DNA from: Oscillospiraceae bacterium
Lineage (GTDB): Bacteria; Bacillota; Clostridia; Oscillospirales; Acutalibacteraceae
Direction: 5' to 3'
Assembly (NCBI GenBank): GCA_022508705.1
Contig: JAFLUO010000011.1
Location: forward strand, 1-28,412
Length of the DNA: 28,412 nt
The position numbers were made by a program, and so were the translations under genes. Every line of letters begins with the position of its first letter. Positions within the stretch are counted from its first letter, which is position 1. Under the pieces are notes generated by a model. That model was not told the DNA's origin. It was given only the letters and a program-made list of their open reading frames with translations, and did no database searches. This document shows positions 1 through 7,592 of the stretch, piece after piece.

Positions 1-369
1 GGCAAAGACCCCACAAAGGTTGACCGCTCTGCTGCATACGCCGCAAGATACGTTGCCAAAAATATAGTTGCAAGCGGTCTTGCAAAGAAGTGCGAAATTC
101 AGTTAGCTTATGCTATCGGCGTTGCAAAACCCGTTTCAGTAATGGTTGACACGTTCGGAACAGGTAAAATCAAAGATGAAGATATGGCGGATATTGTAAA
201 TAAAGTATTTGATCTTCGCCCCGCCGCAATCATTGATCATCTCGGTCTTAGAAGACCCATTTATAAGCAGCTTGCCGCTTACGGCCACGTTGGCAGAACT
301 GACATTGACGTTGTTTGGGAACGCGTGGACAAGGCTGACGAAATCAAAAAATTTGCAGAAAATTTATAA
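1..369 (+). CDS. metK: S-adenosylmethionine synthetase (MetK), C-terminal part only
   Basis: Makes S-adenosylmethionine from methionine and ATP in the cytoplasm. The frame is already open at base 1, so the gene starts upstream of the window and only about the last 122 residues are present. The visible part opens with GKDPTKVDRSAAY, the conserved metK segment that carries phosphate-contacting lysine and aspartate residues in this family. It continues through CEIQLAYAIGVAKPVSV, which is typical of the third domain, and ends normally with TAA. The C-terminal stretch DLRPAAIIDHLGLRRPIY is also characteristic. No hairpin terminator is obvious in the 85 bases before the next gene. The identity is secure from motif content; the N-terminal half and any upstream leader cannot be judged. 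Confidence 0.97.
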   Translation, partial: GKDPTKVDRSAAYAARYVAKNIVASGLAKKCEIQLAYAIGVAKPVSVMVDTFGTGKIKDEDMADIVNKVFDLRPAAIIDHLGLRRPIYKQLAAYGHVGRTDIDVVWERVDKADEIKKFAENL

Positions 370-385
370 TTTTACAATTTTTGAA

Positions 386-416
386 TTGAATAAAAAAGCT
401 TTAAAAATCTCATAAT
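386..416 (+). promoter_or_regulatory. possible promoter for the DUF378 gene
   Basis: TTGAAT at 386-391 and CATAAT at 411-416 resemble -35 and -10 boxes, but the spacer is 19 bases, longer than ideal. The surroundings are very AT-rich, so chance matches are likely. It is offered only because the gap between metK and the next gene is otherwise without signals. Confidence 0.25.
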
Positions 417-454
417 AATTTTGCAAGACAAAATGCGAAAAAGGAGTGAGATGA

Positions 455-667
455 ATGCTTGACAGAATTTCTTTAATACTTGTTGTAATCGGTGCGCTTA
501 ACTGGGGATCTATCGGTCTTTTTCAATTTGATATAGTTGCATGGATTTTCGGCGGCCAGGGCGCAATTTTAAGCAGAATTATTTACACGCTCGTAGCCCT
601 TGCAGGTATTTGGTGCTTGTCACTTTTATTCCGTGAGAATGAAATGCTTGCAGTAAACGAAAATTAG
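455..667 (+). CDS. DUF378 family small membrane protein (YuzA-like)
   Basis: A 70-residue protein of unknown function that should sit in the cytoplasmic membrane. Two hydrophobic segments are visible, about residues 5-25 and 36-58, joined by a short loop. The first contains the family hallmark GALNWGSIGLF, where asparagine-tryptophan-glycine is strongly conserved in DUF378. The C-terminus is short and charged (FRENE). The start is fixed by AAGGAG at 441-446, 8 bases before the ATG at 455; an ATG at 451 is out of frame and stops at once. It follows metK by 85 bases on the same strand and is closed by a strong terminator, so it may be a short transcript of its own or the tail of the metK unit. 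No function can be inferred from the neighbours. Confidence 0.85.
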   Translation: MLDRISLILVVIGALNWGSIGLFQFDIVAWIFGGQGAILSRIIYTLVALAGIWCLSLLFRENEMLAVNEN

Positions 668-683
668 TTGATTTTAAACAGAA

Positions 684-722
684 AAAATAAAAGCCATACC
701 CTGCGGTATGGTTTTTATTTTT
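684..722. terminator. bidirectional intrinsic terminator between the DUF378 gene and rqcH
   Basis: The arms CCATACC (694-700) and GGTATGG (705-711) enclose the loop CTGC, and A-rich and T-rich flanks extend the pairing to about 17 bp. Runs of T follow on the top strand and of T on the bottom strand, so it can end both the DUF378 transcript and the facing rqcH transcript. Confidence 0.9.
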
Positions 723-885
723 TCTGGTAACCTCTGTTTAAATGTGACCGCGGTGCTTTGCGGATATTTTACGCCGTAAATGCGTTCCAAAATCTTACAA
801 TACACAAAGTATTCTTTCGATTTTGTGCCTTTTTACGACGCAATATCTCGCACAAATCACTTTTGTCAATTTAATCATCGGTTAC
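722..885. other. compositionally odd non-coding block downstream of rqcH
   Basis: These 164 bases lie between the shared terminator and the rqcH stop, so they would be the 3' untranslated part of the rqcH message. They are visibly richer in G and C than other intergenic regions here and contain small palindromes: ACCGCGGT at 747-754 and TTTACG-C-CGTAAA at 768-780. A bottom-strand frame of roughly 30 codons (ending in TAA at 771-769) is rich in arginine and lysine, but it has no ribosome binding site and I do not call it a gene. The block could be a dispersed repeat copy, a decayed gene end or a structured RNA tail. Confidence 0.4.
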
Positions 886-2637
886 TTAAGTTTTGCTTTT
901 AAGCTTTTCAACTATTTCCTTTTCGGGAGTTACATACACCGTGTTATATGTTTCGTAAATCACCTTTCCGGGCTTCCCTCCGGCAGGTTTTTTAACATTT
1001 TTAATTAGAGTATAGTCAACGGCAACTGACGATGACGAGACTGATTTGCTATGATACGCCGCTATTATCGCCGCCTCTAAAATTGCATTTTCCGATATTT
1101 CTCTGTTATCACTGCAAATTACCGTATGTGATCCGGACTGTTTGCTTACATGAAGCCACATATCGTAATTTTTTGCTGTTTTTAAAGTCAAAATATCGTT
1201 TTGAACGTTGTTTCTGCCGACTAAAATTCTGAATCCGTCAGACGAAGTAAATTCCAACGGCGGTAAAGCCTTTTCTCTTTTTTGCTTTGCATTTTTTCGG
1301 AATTTGAGATATCCGCCGTCTTGCAATTCCTGACGAATTTCGCCGATTTCTTTCTCCGTTTCAGCTCTGCTTAAATTGTCAAGAACGGAGTCAAGGTAAA
1401 TCAGTTCCTGCTCTCCTTCAAAAATCAGTGAATGCAGCATTTTTTCTGCATTTGCGGCTTTTTTATAATCTTTAAAATATTTTTGAGCATTCTGCTGGCA
1501 AGTGAGCGCAGGGTCGGCAGGAACTGTTAACATTTTATTGTTATCGTAATAATTTTCAACGTCATAAGAGGATTGTTTTTGAGTAAATTTATATTGATTT
1601 GCCGTTAAAAGTTCAGCAAAAATACGAAGTTCGTCCCTTTTTTCACTTTTTTCAAGTTCAGCACGTCTGTTATTGATTTTTCGTGACGTTCTCTCTGTCG
1701 CATTGCTTAAAAGCTTGAACAAATCCCCTGCTTTTCTTTTTACTCTTAATTCTTTGTCCTTTTCATAGTAAAAATCGTCAACAAGCTCACAGAACGAATT
1801 ATATTCCGTATTTTTAGCTTCAGTTCCGTATTGACGAATATTTAAAAAAGAAAAATCAAAGGTATCGTTATCTGGTACTGAAATTTTATATGGTTTAGGC
1901 CTCTTTGCAGACGAAATCAGATTTTGTATTTCATTTAACAGCCTTTCTTTTTCGATTTCAGATAGAAGTGAAACCTGTTTATCGCAAAAAACGGTTCTGT
2001 AGGCAATTTCTCTGCCTATTATGGGCGAAATTCCGCCCACAATATCAAGAACAGCTTTTGAGAGCATTTTTGAGCTTTGCAAAAGGATTTTACTCGTTAT
2101 TTCTTCTGTACTGTCCGTAAACAAATTGCACTTTGAAAGCATTGGTGGCAATTCATAATTGAGCCCTGGCAAAATCTCACGAACTGAGGATTTTGTTTCA
2201 TCAATCCTTTTAACCGCATCTAAAATTTTCTTATTTTCATCAAGAAAAATTATGTTGCTTTTCTGTGCCATAATTTCACAGACAATATAATATTTCGTTC
2301 TGTCGCCGATTTCGGTTGTACCGTCAAAGGTGAAGATCAAAATTCTGTCATTACCTACTTGTTCAACGGAAACGAGATTTGCGCCTACAAGACGCTTTCT
2401 TAACATCATGCAAAGCATTGGCGGTGTTTTGGGATTTTCAAAATTATGGCTTGTAAGATGAACCCTCGGACTTTGACCGTCGGCTGAAAAATAAAGCCTG
2501 TATGCGCCGTTTCGGGTACGCAAAAGAAGCACCAACTCTTGCTTTGAAGGTTGATGCACCTTTTCCACCTTTGAACCGATTATGTAATCGGCAAGCTCAT
2601 TTTTTATAAATCCTAAAGTAAGTCCGTCTAACGCCAT
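886..2637 (-). CDS. rqcH: RqcH (Rqc2/NEMF/FbpA homologue), ribosome quality control factor
   Basis: The protein binds stalled 50S subunits carrying peptidyl-tRNA and recruits alanyl-tRNA to add C-terminal alanine tails that mark the peptide for proteolysis. The sequence shows the NFACT-N domain (about residues 4-130), a central coiled-coil and helix-hairpin region, and the NFACT-R domain with GRNNVQND and WLHVSKQSGSHTV. Asp97-Arg98, needed for tRNA binding and tailing in Bacillus RqcH, falls at exactly that position (GNDRILIF). The start is ATG at 2637, 583 residues, preceded by AAGAGGG; the longer frame to 2688 begins inside nif3 and adds 17 residues of non-family sequence. It lies 8 bases after nif3 in the trmK-nif3-rqcH unit. 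Older annotations call this family fibronectin-binding protein; that name is probably misleading here. Confidence 0.95.
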   Translation of the reverse strand: MALDGLTLGFIKNELADYIIGSKVEKVHQPSKQELVLLLRTRNGAYRLYFSADGQSPRVHLTSHNFENPKTPPMLCMMLRKRLVGANLVSVEQVGNDRILIFTFDGTTEIGDRTKYYIVCEIMAQKSNIIFLDENKKILDAVKRIDETKSSVREILPGLNYELPPMLSKCNLFTDSTEEITSKILLQSSKMLSKAVLDIVGGISPIIGREIAYRTVFCDKQVSLLSEIEKERLLNEIQNLISSAKRPKPYKISVPDNDTFDFSFLNIRQYGTEAKNTEYNSFCELVDDFYYEKDKELRVKRKAGDLFKLLSNATERTSRKINNRRAELEKSEKRDELRIFAELLTANQYKFTQKQSSYDVENYYDNNKMLTVPADPALTCQQNAQKYFKDYKKAANAEKMLHSLIFEGEQELIYLDSVLDNLSRAETEKEIGEIRQELQDGGYLKFRKNAKQKREKALPPLEFTSSDGFRILVGRNNVQNDILTLKTAKNYDMWLHVSKQSGSHTVICSDNREISENAILEAAIIAAYHSKSVSSSSVAVDYTLIKNVKKPAGGKPGKVIYETYNTVYVTPEKEIVEKLKSKT

Positions 2638-2645
2638 ATTCCCTC

Positions 2646-3395
2646 TTAAATTGTTGTTATCGGTGTTGTCTGCGGCACTCTGACACATTCAACGCCAAAT
2701 TTATTTTCTATTTTTAGTAAAAGTAAGTCAATGGCAGGATTTTCCGTTTCAAAATGACCTGCACAAACAAGAGCTGTTCCTAATTCCTGCGCATCAAGAA
2801 AATCGTGATGCGAACCGTCGCCTGTAAGCAAAACATCAGCACCGTTTGCTTTTGCCTCACTTAGATAATCGGCGCCTGCCCCTGAGCAAACCGCAACAGT
2901 ATTTATTTTTGTATTTTTCCCGTTGTATCTTACCGTTCCGCCTAATTTTTCTTTGACAAAATAGACAAAATCAGTCAAATCTATTTCATTTTCCGTTTGG
3001 CAGATATAAAGGCACACATCATCGGATTTAATTGAATCGGTAATTTTAAGATTCAGTTTTTCACAAAGGAGCGTATTTACTCCCTCTTCTGCCAAATCAA
3101 AATTTGTGTGTGCGCTTATATGTGAAATTCCGTAATTTGCAAGCTTATAAAGAGTTGAAGAAGCAGGCAATTGTTTAACGGGATTAAAAACTAACGGATG
3201 ATGCGTAATAATTAAATCTGCATTTATACTTTTGGCAAAATCTGCAACATCTCCAGTAATATCAAGAGCAAAGACTATTTTCTTAACTTCTTGTGTTTCG
3301 TCACCTACTGAAATGCCTGTATTATCCCATTTACACGCTGTGTCAAAAGGCGCAAAGCTGTCAATAAAATCATAAATATCTTTTACTTTAGGCAT
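2646..3395 (-). CDS. Nif3-like dinuclear metal-centre protein
   Basis: A 249-residue member of the Nif3 (DUF34) family, hexameric proteins with a two-metal site and no settled biochemical role; some are annotated as GTP cyclohydrolase I type 2. The metal ligands are visible as the pair THHPLVF in the N-terminal third, an aspartate in LLTGDGSHHD and the C-terminal GHFETEN histidine-glutamate pair. The length matches the short E. coli YbgI form; the PII-like insertion of Bacillus YqfO (about 370 residues) is absent. Translation starts 8 bases after AAGGAG, and the first codons overlap the end of trmK by 13 bases, which suggests coupling. The trmK-nif3 pairing is a standard Firmicute arrangement. 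Confidence 0.93.
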   Translation of the reverse strand: MPKVKDIYDFIDSFAPFDTACKWDNTGISVGDETQEVKKIVFALDITGDVADFAKSINADLIITHHPLVFNPVKQLPASSTLYKLANYGISHISAHTNFDLAEEGVNTLLCEKLNLKITDSIKSDDVCLYICQTENEIDLTDFVYFVKEKLGGTVRYNGKNTKINTVAVCSGAGADYLSEAKANGADVLLTGDGSHHDFLDAQELGTALVCAGHFETENPAIDLLLLKIENKFGVECVRVPQTTPITTI

Positions 3396-4051
3396 TTTTC
3401 AAGCTCCTTAACTATTTGTTCGGTTTCAGCAAAATCTTTATTTGCCTTTTTGAGCATTTCACATTTTGCAGTGTACTTTTTTAAAAGAAAAGCAATATAT
3501 TCTTTTGATATTTTGTCAGTATTTTTACTAAGTTCCCCTATTATACACTCAAAATCAGTTAAATCTTTTGGACACGCATTATAATAAGCGCTCAAAATTA
3601 TATAAAACTTTTCCTTGTCTTTAACGGCAACCTCTTTTTCTATGTAAAAACCGTTTTGGTAAAGGGTTTTGCGCAAATCCTCTGCATGAGTCATCGGCTG
3701 TAAAATAAGATGAATATCAGCACTTTTAAGCCATTCAGTTCGCTCAATAAATTCGGATATTAAAAGTCCGCCCATTCCTGCCACGGCAATTTCATTTACC
3801 TCGCCTTCCTTGAAATTATCAAGCCCGTCGGAAAGGCGCAAATCAACTTTATCCGCTAAGCAGTATTTTTGCACGGTTTCTTCTGCGTTTTTTAAAGGAC
3901 CTTTTCGCAAATCGGAGCAAACGGCGTATTCAATTTTATCGTTAATCAAAAGATATGCAGGAAGATATGCGTGGTCTGTGCCAACATCGGCAAATCTTGT
4001 ACCGTTTCTCACCATTTCTGCCACCGCAGAAAGTCTTGCATCCAAAAACAT
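3383..4051 (-). CDS. trmK: TrmK, tRNA (adenine-22-N1)-methyltransferase
   Basis: Methylates N1 of adenosine 22 in the D-loop of bacterial tRNAs with S-adenosylmethionine. At 222 residues it has normal family length. The Rossmann-fold motif I reads FADVGTDHAYLP (about residues 20-31), the characteristic TrmK form, and the later VAGMGGLLI holds the motif IV region. The C-terminal third is predicted to be helical and charged, consistent with the family's coiled-coil domain. The start is supported by TTAGGAG located 5 bases upstream. It is the first gene after a weak terminator and overlaps nif3. In many Firmicutes trmK follows rpoD; here it follows ileS and a DUF1858 gene, so the local order has been rearranged. 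Confidence 0.93.
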   Translation of the reverse strand: MFLDARLSAVAEMVRNGTRFADVGTDHAYLPAYLLINDKIEYAVCSDLRKGPLKNAEETVQKYCLADKVDLRLSDGLDNFKEGEVNEIAVAGMGGLLISEFIERTEWLKSADIHLILQPMTHAEDLRKTLYQNGFYIEKEVAVKDKEKFYIILSAYYNACPKDLTDFECIIGELSKNTDKISKEYIAFLLKKYTAKCEMLKKANKDFAETEQIVKELEKCLK

Positions 4052-4059
4052 TTTTACTC

Positions 4060-4095
4060 CTAAAACAAATCCCCCTGTATTTCAAGGGGGAATTT
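4060..4095 (-). terminator. weak intrinsic terminator after the DUF1858 gene
   Basis: On the bottom strand the arms CCCCCT and AGGGGG pair around a 9-base loop and are followed by ATTTGTTTT. The U-tract is interrupted, and the trmK ribosome binding site lies directly downstream, so read-through into trmK is likely. I see no separate promoter for trmK. Confidence 0.6.
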
Positions 4096-4098
4096 CTT

Positions 4099-4308
4099 TT
4101 ACTCAGCCTTTTCTGCTAAAAACTTATTGATTTTCTCAACGAGGTCATCAGCATCTACGCCGTGAACAAAGCAAGCCTGCTCAAGAGTTTCGCCCCTTGC
4201 GGACGGGCAGCCGAGGCAATGCATTCCCATTTCAAGGAAGAAGGGAACTGTCTCTCTTGCATTGTCAAGAATTTCACCGATATTCATATCTTTAGTAACC
4301 TGAAACAT
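4099..4308 (-). CDS. DUF1858 domain small protein (ScdA/RIC N-terminal-like)
   Basis: A 69-residue protein made of a single DUF1858 domain. It carries the family's CLGCPSA motif (about residue 31) after a hydrophobic-acidic helix, and resembles the N-terminal domain of ScdA/YtfE iron-sulfur repair proteins and the free-standing domain found beside hybrid-cluster genes. The two cysteines could bind an iron-sulfur cluster or respond to redox state, but the sequence does not prove it. AAGGAG within the end of ileS sits just upstream of the ATG and only 4 bases separate the two genes, so it is the second gene of the ileS transcript. Nothing nearby suggests an iron-sulfur pathway. Function unknown. 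Confidence 0.85.
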   Translation of the reverse strand: MFQVTKDMNIGEILDNARETVPFFLEMGMHCLGCPSARGETLEQACFVHGVDADDLVEKINKFLAEKAE

Positions 4309-4312
4309 AATT

Positions 4313-7300
4313 TTATTCTCCTTTTGAAACTGAAATTATAACGTCTTTTTCATTTACGGAAATTGTCTTTGAAAGATCTGCTGAAATGTCTTCACCGATA
4401 ACAAGTGAATCGGCAAGAAGCTCATTTGCAATATAGTCCTTCTTTTCGTTCAATGCCGTAAGTACAAATTCATCGGCAGTATTTATTGATGCTGCAATGT
4501 GCTGCTCAACCTGATAACCTGCCTCCTTACGAAGAAGCTGGCACTGACGGATAATATCACGCACTGCACCGTCTTTGAGAAGCTCTTCCGTGAGTACAAC
4601 GTCAAGGGCAAGAACGCAATCGCTACCAAACTCAGCGGAAACAATACCTGCCTTTGTCTTTGAGTTAACGGCAAATACAGAAGCGTCAAATTTTTCATCC
4701 CAACCGGGAACTGAAACCTCACCGCCTGCAATAACGGCTTCTGTAACAGCTTTCATTTCGTCGGCAGAAAGACTTTCAAGTGTTTGTTTCATCTTATTAA
4801 CATTCTGCTTAAGAACTGCGCCTGCCACCTTAAAGTTAACTGCACAGTATTTATCTTCAAGAAGATTTGCATCGCTGATATACTCAATATTTCTGATATT
4901 AAGCTCATCAAGAATATTCTTCTCAAAAGTTTTGATTTTATCAGCCTTATCTTTGTCACAGCATACAAAAAGTTTATTAAGCGGCTGACGAACCTTAATC
5001 TGCTGTTCATTACGAAGGCGCATTGCAACGGCAATTACGTCTCTTGCGAGAGCAGTTTCTTCAATAATTCCGTCATCCTCAAAGTCCTCAACAACAGTCG
5101 GCCAATCGCTTAAATGAACGGACTCAGCTGAGTTTGGCTCGCAAACCTTAATAAGCTTCTGCCAAATATACTCTGTCATAAACGGAATTACGGGAGCCAT
5201 TACCTGAACGCAGGTTTTAAGAGCAGTGAAGAGAGTCCAGTAAGCAATCATCTTATCCTGCTCGTCTTCTGTTTTCCAGAAGCGACGGCGGTTTGTTCTG
5301 ATGTACCAATTTGAAATATCGTCAACAAAAACTTCAAAGTCTTTAATTAGAAGATAAACTTTATAATCATCCATATAGCCTTGAGCTTTTGTTATAAATT
5401 CATTGGTTCTGACAATTAACCACTTGTCAGTAGCGGTCATATTGGCTTTATCAGGCTTATAATCGGTAAATACAGGCTTGTCAATCTGTGCGTAAGTGTC
5501 AAAGAATGTGTAAATATTCCAGAAGGAAAGCATTTTTCTTCTTGCTTCATCGCCCAGATTAAAGCCGAAGCGAACATCGTTGGTATTCGGAGCGCCTGCA
5601 TAAAGGTAACGGACTGTGTCTGCGCCTATTTTTTCGGCAGCCTCGTCAAATTTAATCATAAAGCCTGTTTTAGAAAATTTTGAGCCGTCCTCTGCAACAA
5701 CAGCGCTGTTTGTAACAACACGTTCATAAGGCGCTCTGTCCTCTAAAACGGTACTCATAAAGAGCATCGAATAGAACCAAAGACGAACCTGCTCATGCAT
5801 CTCTGTAACCCATTCAGCAGGGAAATTCTTTTCCCACTCTTTTCTGTCCGTAAAGTAGCCGAAGGTTGAGTAAGGAACAATACCTGCATCAAGCCAAACG
5901 TCGCCGATTTCAGAAACACGGGAAACCTCTTTTCCGCAATGCGGACATTTGATTTTAATTTCATCTACCCACGGTCTGTGAAGTTCAGGAAGAGCATCTA
6001 CCATGGCAGGGTCAACCGCTTTTTCACGAAGCTCAGCCTTTGAGCCGATAACCGTTACATCACCGCAGTCACAGGGATAGAACGGAAGCGGAAGTCCGTA
6101 ATAACGCTTACGGGAAATATTCCAGTCGCCCATATTGTTAAGCCAGTCGTTCATTCGCTTACCGTTTGAAGCAGGCTCCCATTTAACTGTATTTGCATTC
6201 TTGATAAGTCTCGGTTTCAGCTCTTCCGTGCGGATATACCATGCAGGAACAAGTCTGAATACAACCTCAGACTTACAACGCCAGCAAACAGGGTAGCTGT
6301 GCTCATGGGGTTCAATTTTATAAAGCTTATCATCTGCTTTAAGATGCTCAAATACCTCGTCGGCAACTGTGTGGCTGTCTTTTCCTATCATCCAGCCAAA
6401 GCCGTCAAGATAAATACCCATATCGTCAATAGGCATAACTTTGGGAAGTCCTAAACGCTCGCCCAGCTCAAAGTCCTCAACACCGCAACCGGGGGCAATA
6501 TGAACAACGCCTGTACCTTCGTCAGCCGCAACGTCTTCCCATGCTACTACCTTATGTTCAATGCCTGCCTGTGCCGGAATGTCGGGGAAGCAGGTGTCGT
6601 AATGAAGACCTACAAGCTCTTCACCTTTAAGAGCACGAACAACCTCAAGCTTATCGTCACCGAGATATTTAATAGCGTTTTTAGCAAGAATAAGAGTTTT
6701 TTCGTCGCTCTTAATTTTAACTTCAACATAGTCAATTTCGGGATTTACCGCCAAAGCTACGTTTGAAGAAAGAGTCCACGGAGTAGTTGTCCAAACAAGA
6801 ATTTTTGAATTGAGTTCTTCTAAGGGAAGCTTAAAGAATACAGAATTATGGGTCATAAGCTTATAAGAACCTGTCATTTCATGCTCGGAAAGAGAGGTTC
6901 CGCAGCGAGGGCACCACGGCATCGGTTTGTATTCACGCTTAATCCAGCCGTTATCATCGCAAACCTTTAAGAAATGCCAAATACCCTGAATGTTAAGGTC
7001 GGTATTTGTGTAATATGAATTTTCCCAATCCATCCACTGGCCGAGCCTCTTTGACTGTTCGGTAATGATGCCTGAGAAATGCTTTACACGGTCAACGCAC
7101 TGACGTGTAAACTTGTCCATTCCGTAATCTTCAATATCTTTTTTAGTTTTAAATCCGAGCTGTTTTTCAACCTCAACCTCAACCCAAAGGCCCTGCGAGT
7201 CAAATCCGTTTTGTCTGCGACAGTCATAGCCTCTCATTGATTTATAACGGATAAAAATATCCTTTATACTTCTGCCCCATGCATGGTGAACGCCCATGGG

Positions 7301-7447
7301 GTTATTTGCTGTAATAGGTCCGTCAAGGAAACGGAACATTTTGTTGCCTTTATTTTTTGCAACAAGCTTGTCATAATATTTCTCTTCTTCCCAGAGCTGC
7401 ATTATTTCATGCTCAAGGTCAATAAAGAAATTCTTTTCTTCTGCCAC
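4313..7447 (-). CDS. ileS: isoleucyl-tRNA synthetase, divergent class I signature motifs
   Basis: Charges tRNA-Ile with isoleucine in the cytoplasm. With a GTG start at 7447, after AAAGGTGG and a 7-base gap, it has 1044 residues, the long eukaryote-like bacterial type. The order is: catalytic Rossmann fold; editing insertion with WTTTPWTLSSN and GTGVVHIAPGCGVEDF; zinc-type pairs WCPRC and CPHCG; second half-site; anticodon domain. Two signatures are altered. Where HIGH is expected the sequence reads GVHH (residues 52-55, in NPMGVHHAWGRS), and KMSKS reads KFSKT near residues 590-594. The rest, including SFWNIYTFF and WYIRTNRRRFW, is class I Ile/Val-type and looks intact, so I take this as a functional variant clade. 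A paralogous role cannot be excluded without the rest of the genome. Confidence 0.88.
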   Translation of the reverse strand: MAEEKNFFIDLEHEIMQLWEEEKYYDKLVAKNKGNKMFRFLDGPITANNPMGVHHAWGRSIKDIFIRYKSMRGYDCRRQNGFDSQGLWVEVEVEKQLGFKTKKDIEDYGMDKFTRQCVDRVKHFSGIITEQSKRLGQWMDWENSYYTNTDLNIQGIWHFLKVCDDNGWIKREYKPMPWCPRCGTSLSEHEMTGSYKLMTHNSVFFKLPLEELNSKILVWTTTPWTLSSNVALAVNPEIDYVEVKIKSDEKTLILAKNAIKYLGDDKLEVVRALKGEELVGLHYDTCFPDIPAQAGIEHKVVAWEDVAADEGTGVVHIAPGCGVEDFELGERLGLPKVMPIDDMGIYLDGFGWMIGKDSHTVADEVFEHLKADDKLYKIEPHEHSYPVCWRCKSEVVFRLVPAWYIRTEELKPRLIKNANTVKWEPASNGKRMNDWLNNMGDWNISRKRYYGLPLPFYPCDCGDVTVIGSKAELREKAVDPAMVDALPELHRPWVDEIKIKCPHCGKEVSRVSEIGDVWLDAGIVPYSTFGYFTDRKEWEKNFPAEWVTEMHEQVRLWFYSMLFMSTVLEDRAPYERVVTNSAVVAEDGSKFSKTGFMIKFDEAAEKIGADTVRYLYAGAPNTNDVRFGFNLGDEARRKMLSFWNIYTFFDTYAQIDKPVFTDYKPDKANMTATDKWLIVRTNEFITKAQGYMDDYKVYLLIKDFEVFVDDISNWYIRTNRRRFWKTEDEQDKMIAYWTLFTALKTCVQVMAPVIPFMTEYIWQKLIKVCEPNSAESVHLSDWPTVVEDFEDDGIIEETALARDVIAVAMRLRNEQQIKVRQPLNKLFVCCDKDKADKIKTFEKNILDELNIRNIEYISDANLLEDKYCAVNFKVAGAVLKQNVNKMKQTLESLSADEMKAVTEAVIAGGEVSVPGWDEKFDASVFAVNSKTKAGIVSAEFGSDCVLALDVVLTEELLKDGAVRDIIRQCQLLRKEAGYQVEQHIAASINTADEFVLTALNEKKDYIANELLADSLVIGEDISADLSKTISVNEKDVIISVSKGE

Positions 7448-7492
7448 TGTATTTCCACCTTTCGTAGTGTATACCCATAATTTTACTAATAT

Positions 7493-7520
7493 ATTATACA
7501 CTAATAATATAAGATTTCAA
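7493..7520 (-). promoter_or_regulatory. sigma-A promoter for ileS
   Basis: On the bottom strand TTGAAA (7520-7515), a 16-base spacer and TATAAT (7498-7493) form a near-consensus promoter. Transcription would start near 7486, leaving a leader of about 40 bases before the GTG start. That is too short for a T-box element, and I see no T-box sequence. Confidence 0.75.
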
Positions 7521-7563
7521 GTATATATTACAAAATATAGGTAAATTATTTTGCAAAAATCAC

Positions 7564-7592
7564 AAAAAGAAAGGCGGCTATTTTGCCGCCTT
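7564..7592 (-). terminator. spoIIID terminator overlapping the end of the gene
   Basis: Perfect 8-bp arms AAGGCGGC and GCCGCCTT enclose a 6-base loop and are followed on the bottom strand by TCTTTTTG. The last four sense codons of spoIIID form the upstream arm and loop, and the stop codon lies between loop and downstream arm, so coding and termination signals are superimposed. Confidence 0.9.

Noticed and set aside
2638..2688. Upstream extension of rqcH giving a 600-residue protein
   Set aside because: The added 17 residues overlap the end of nif3 and are unlike the family N-terminus, whereas AAGAGGG is placed correctly for the ATG at 2637.
4575..4988. 137-codon open frame antisense to ileS
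   Set aside because: Lies fully inside ileS, is serine-rich in the manner of antisense shadows, and has no start signal.
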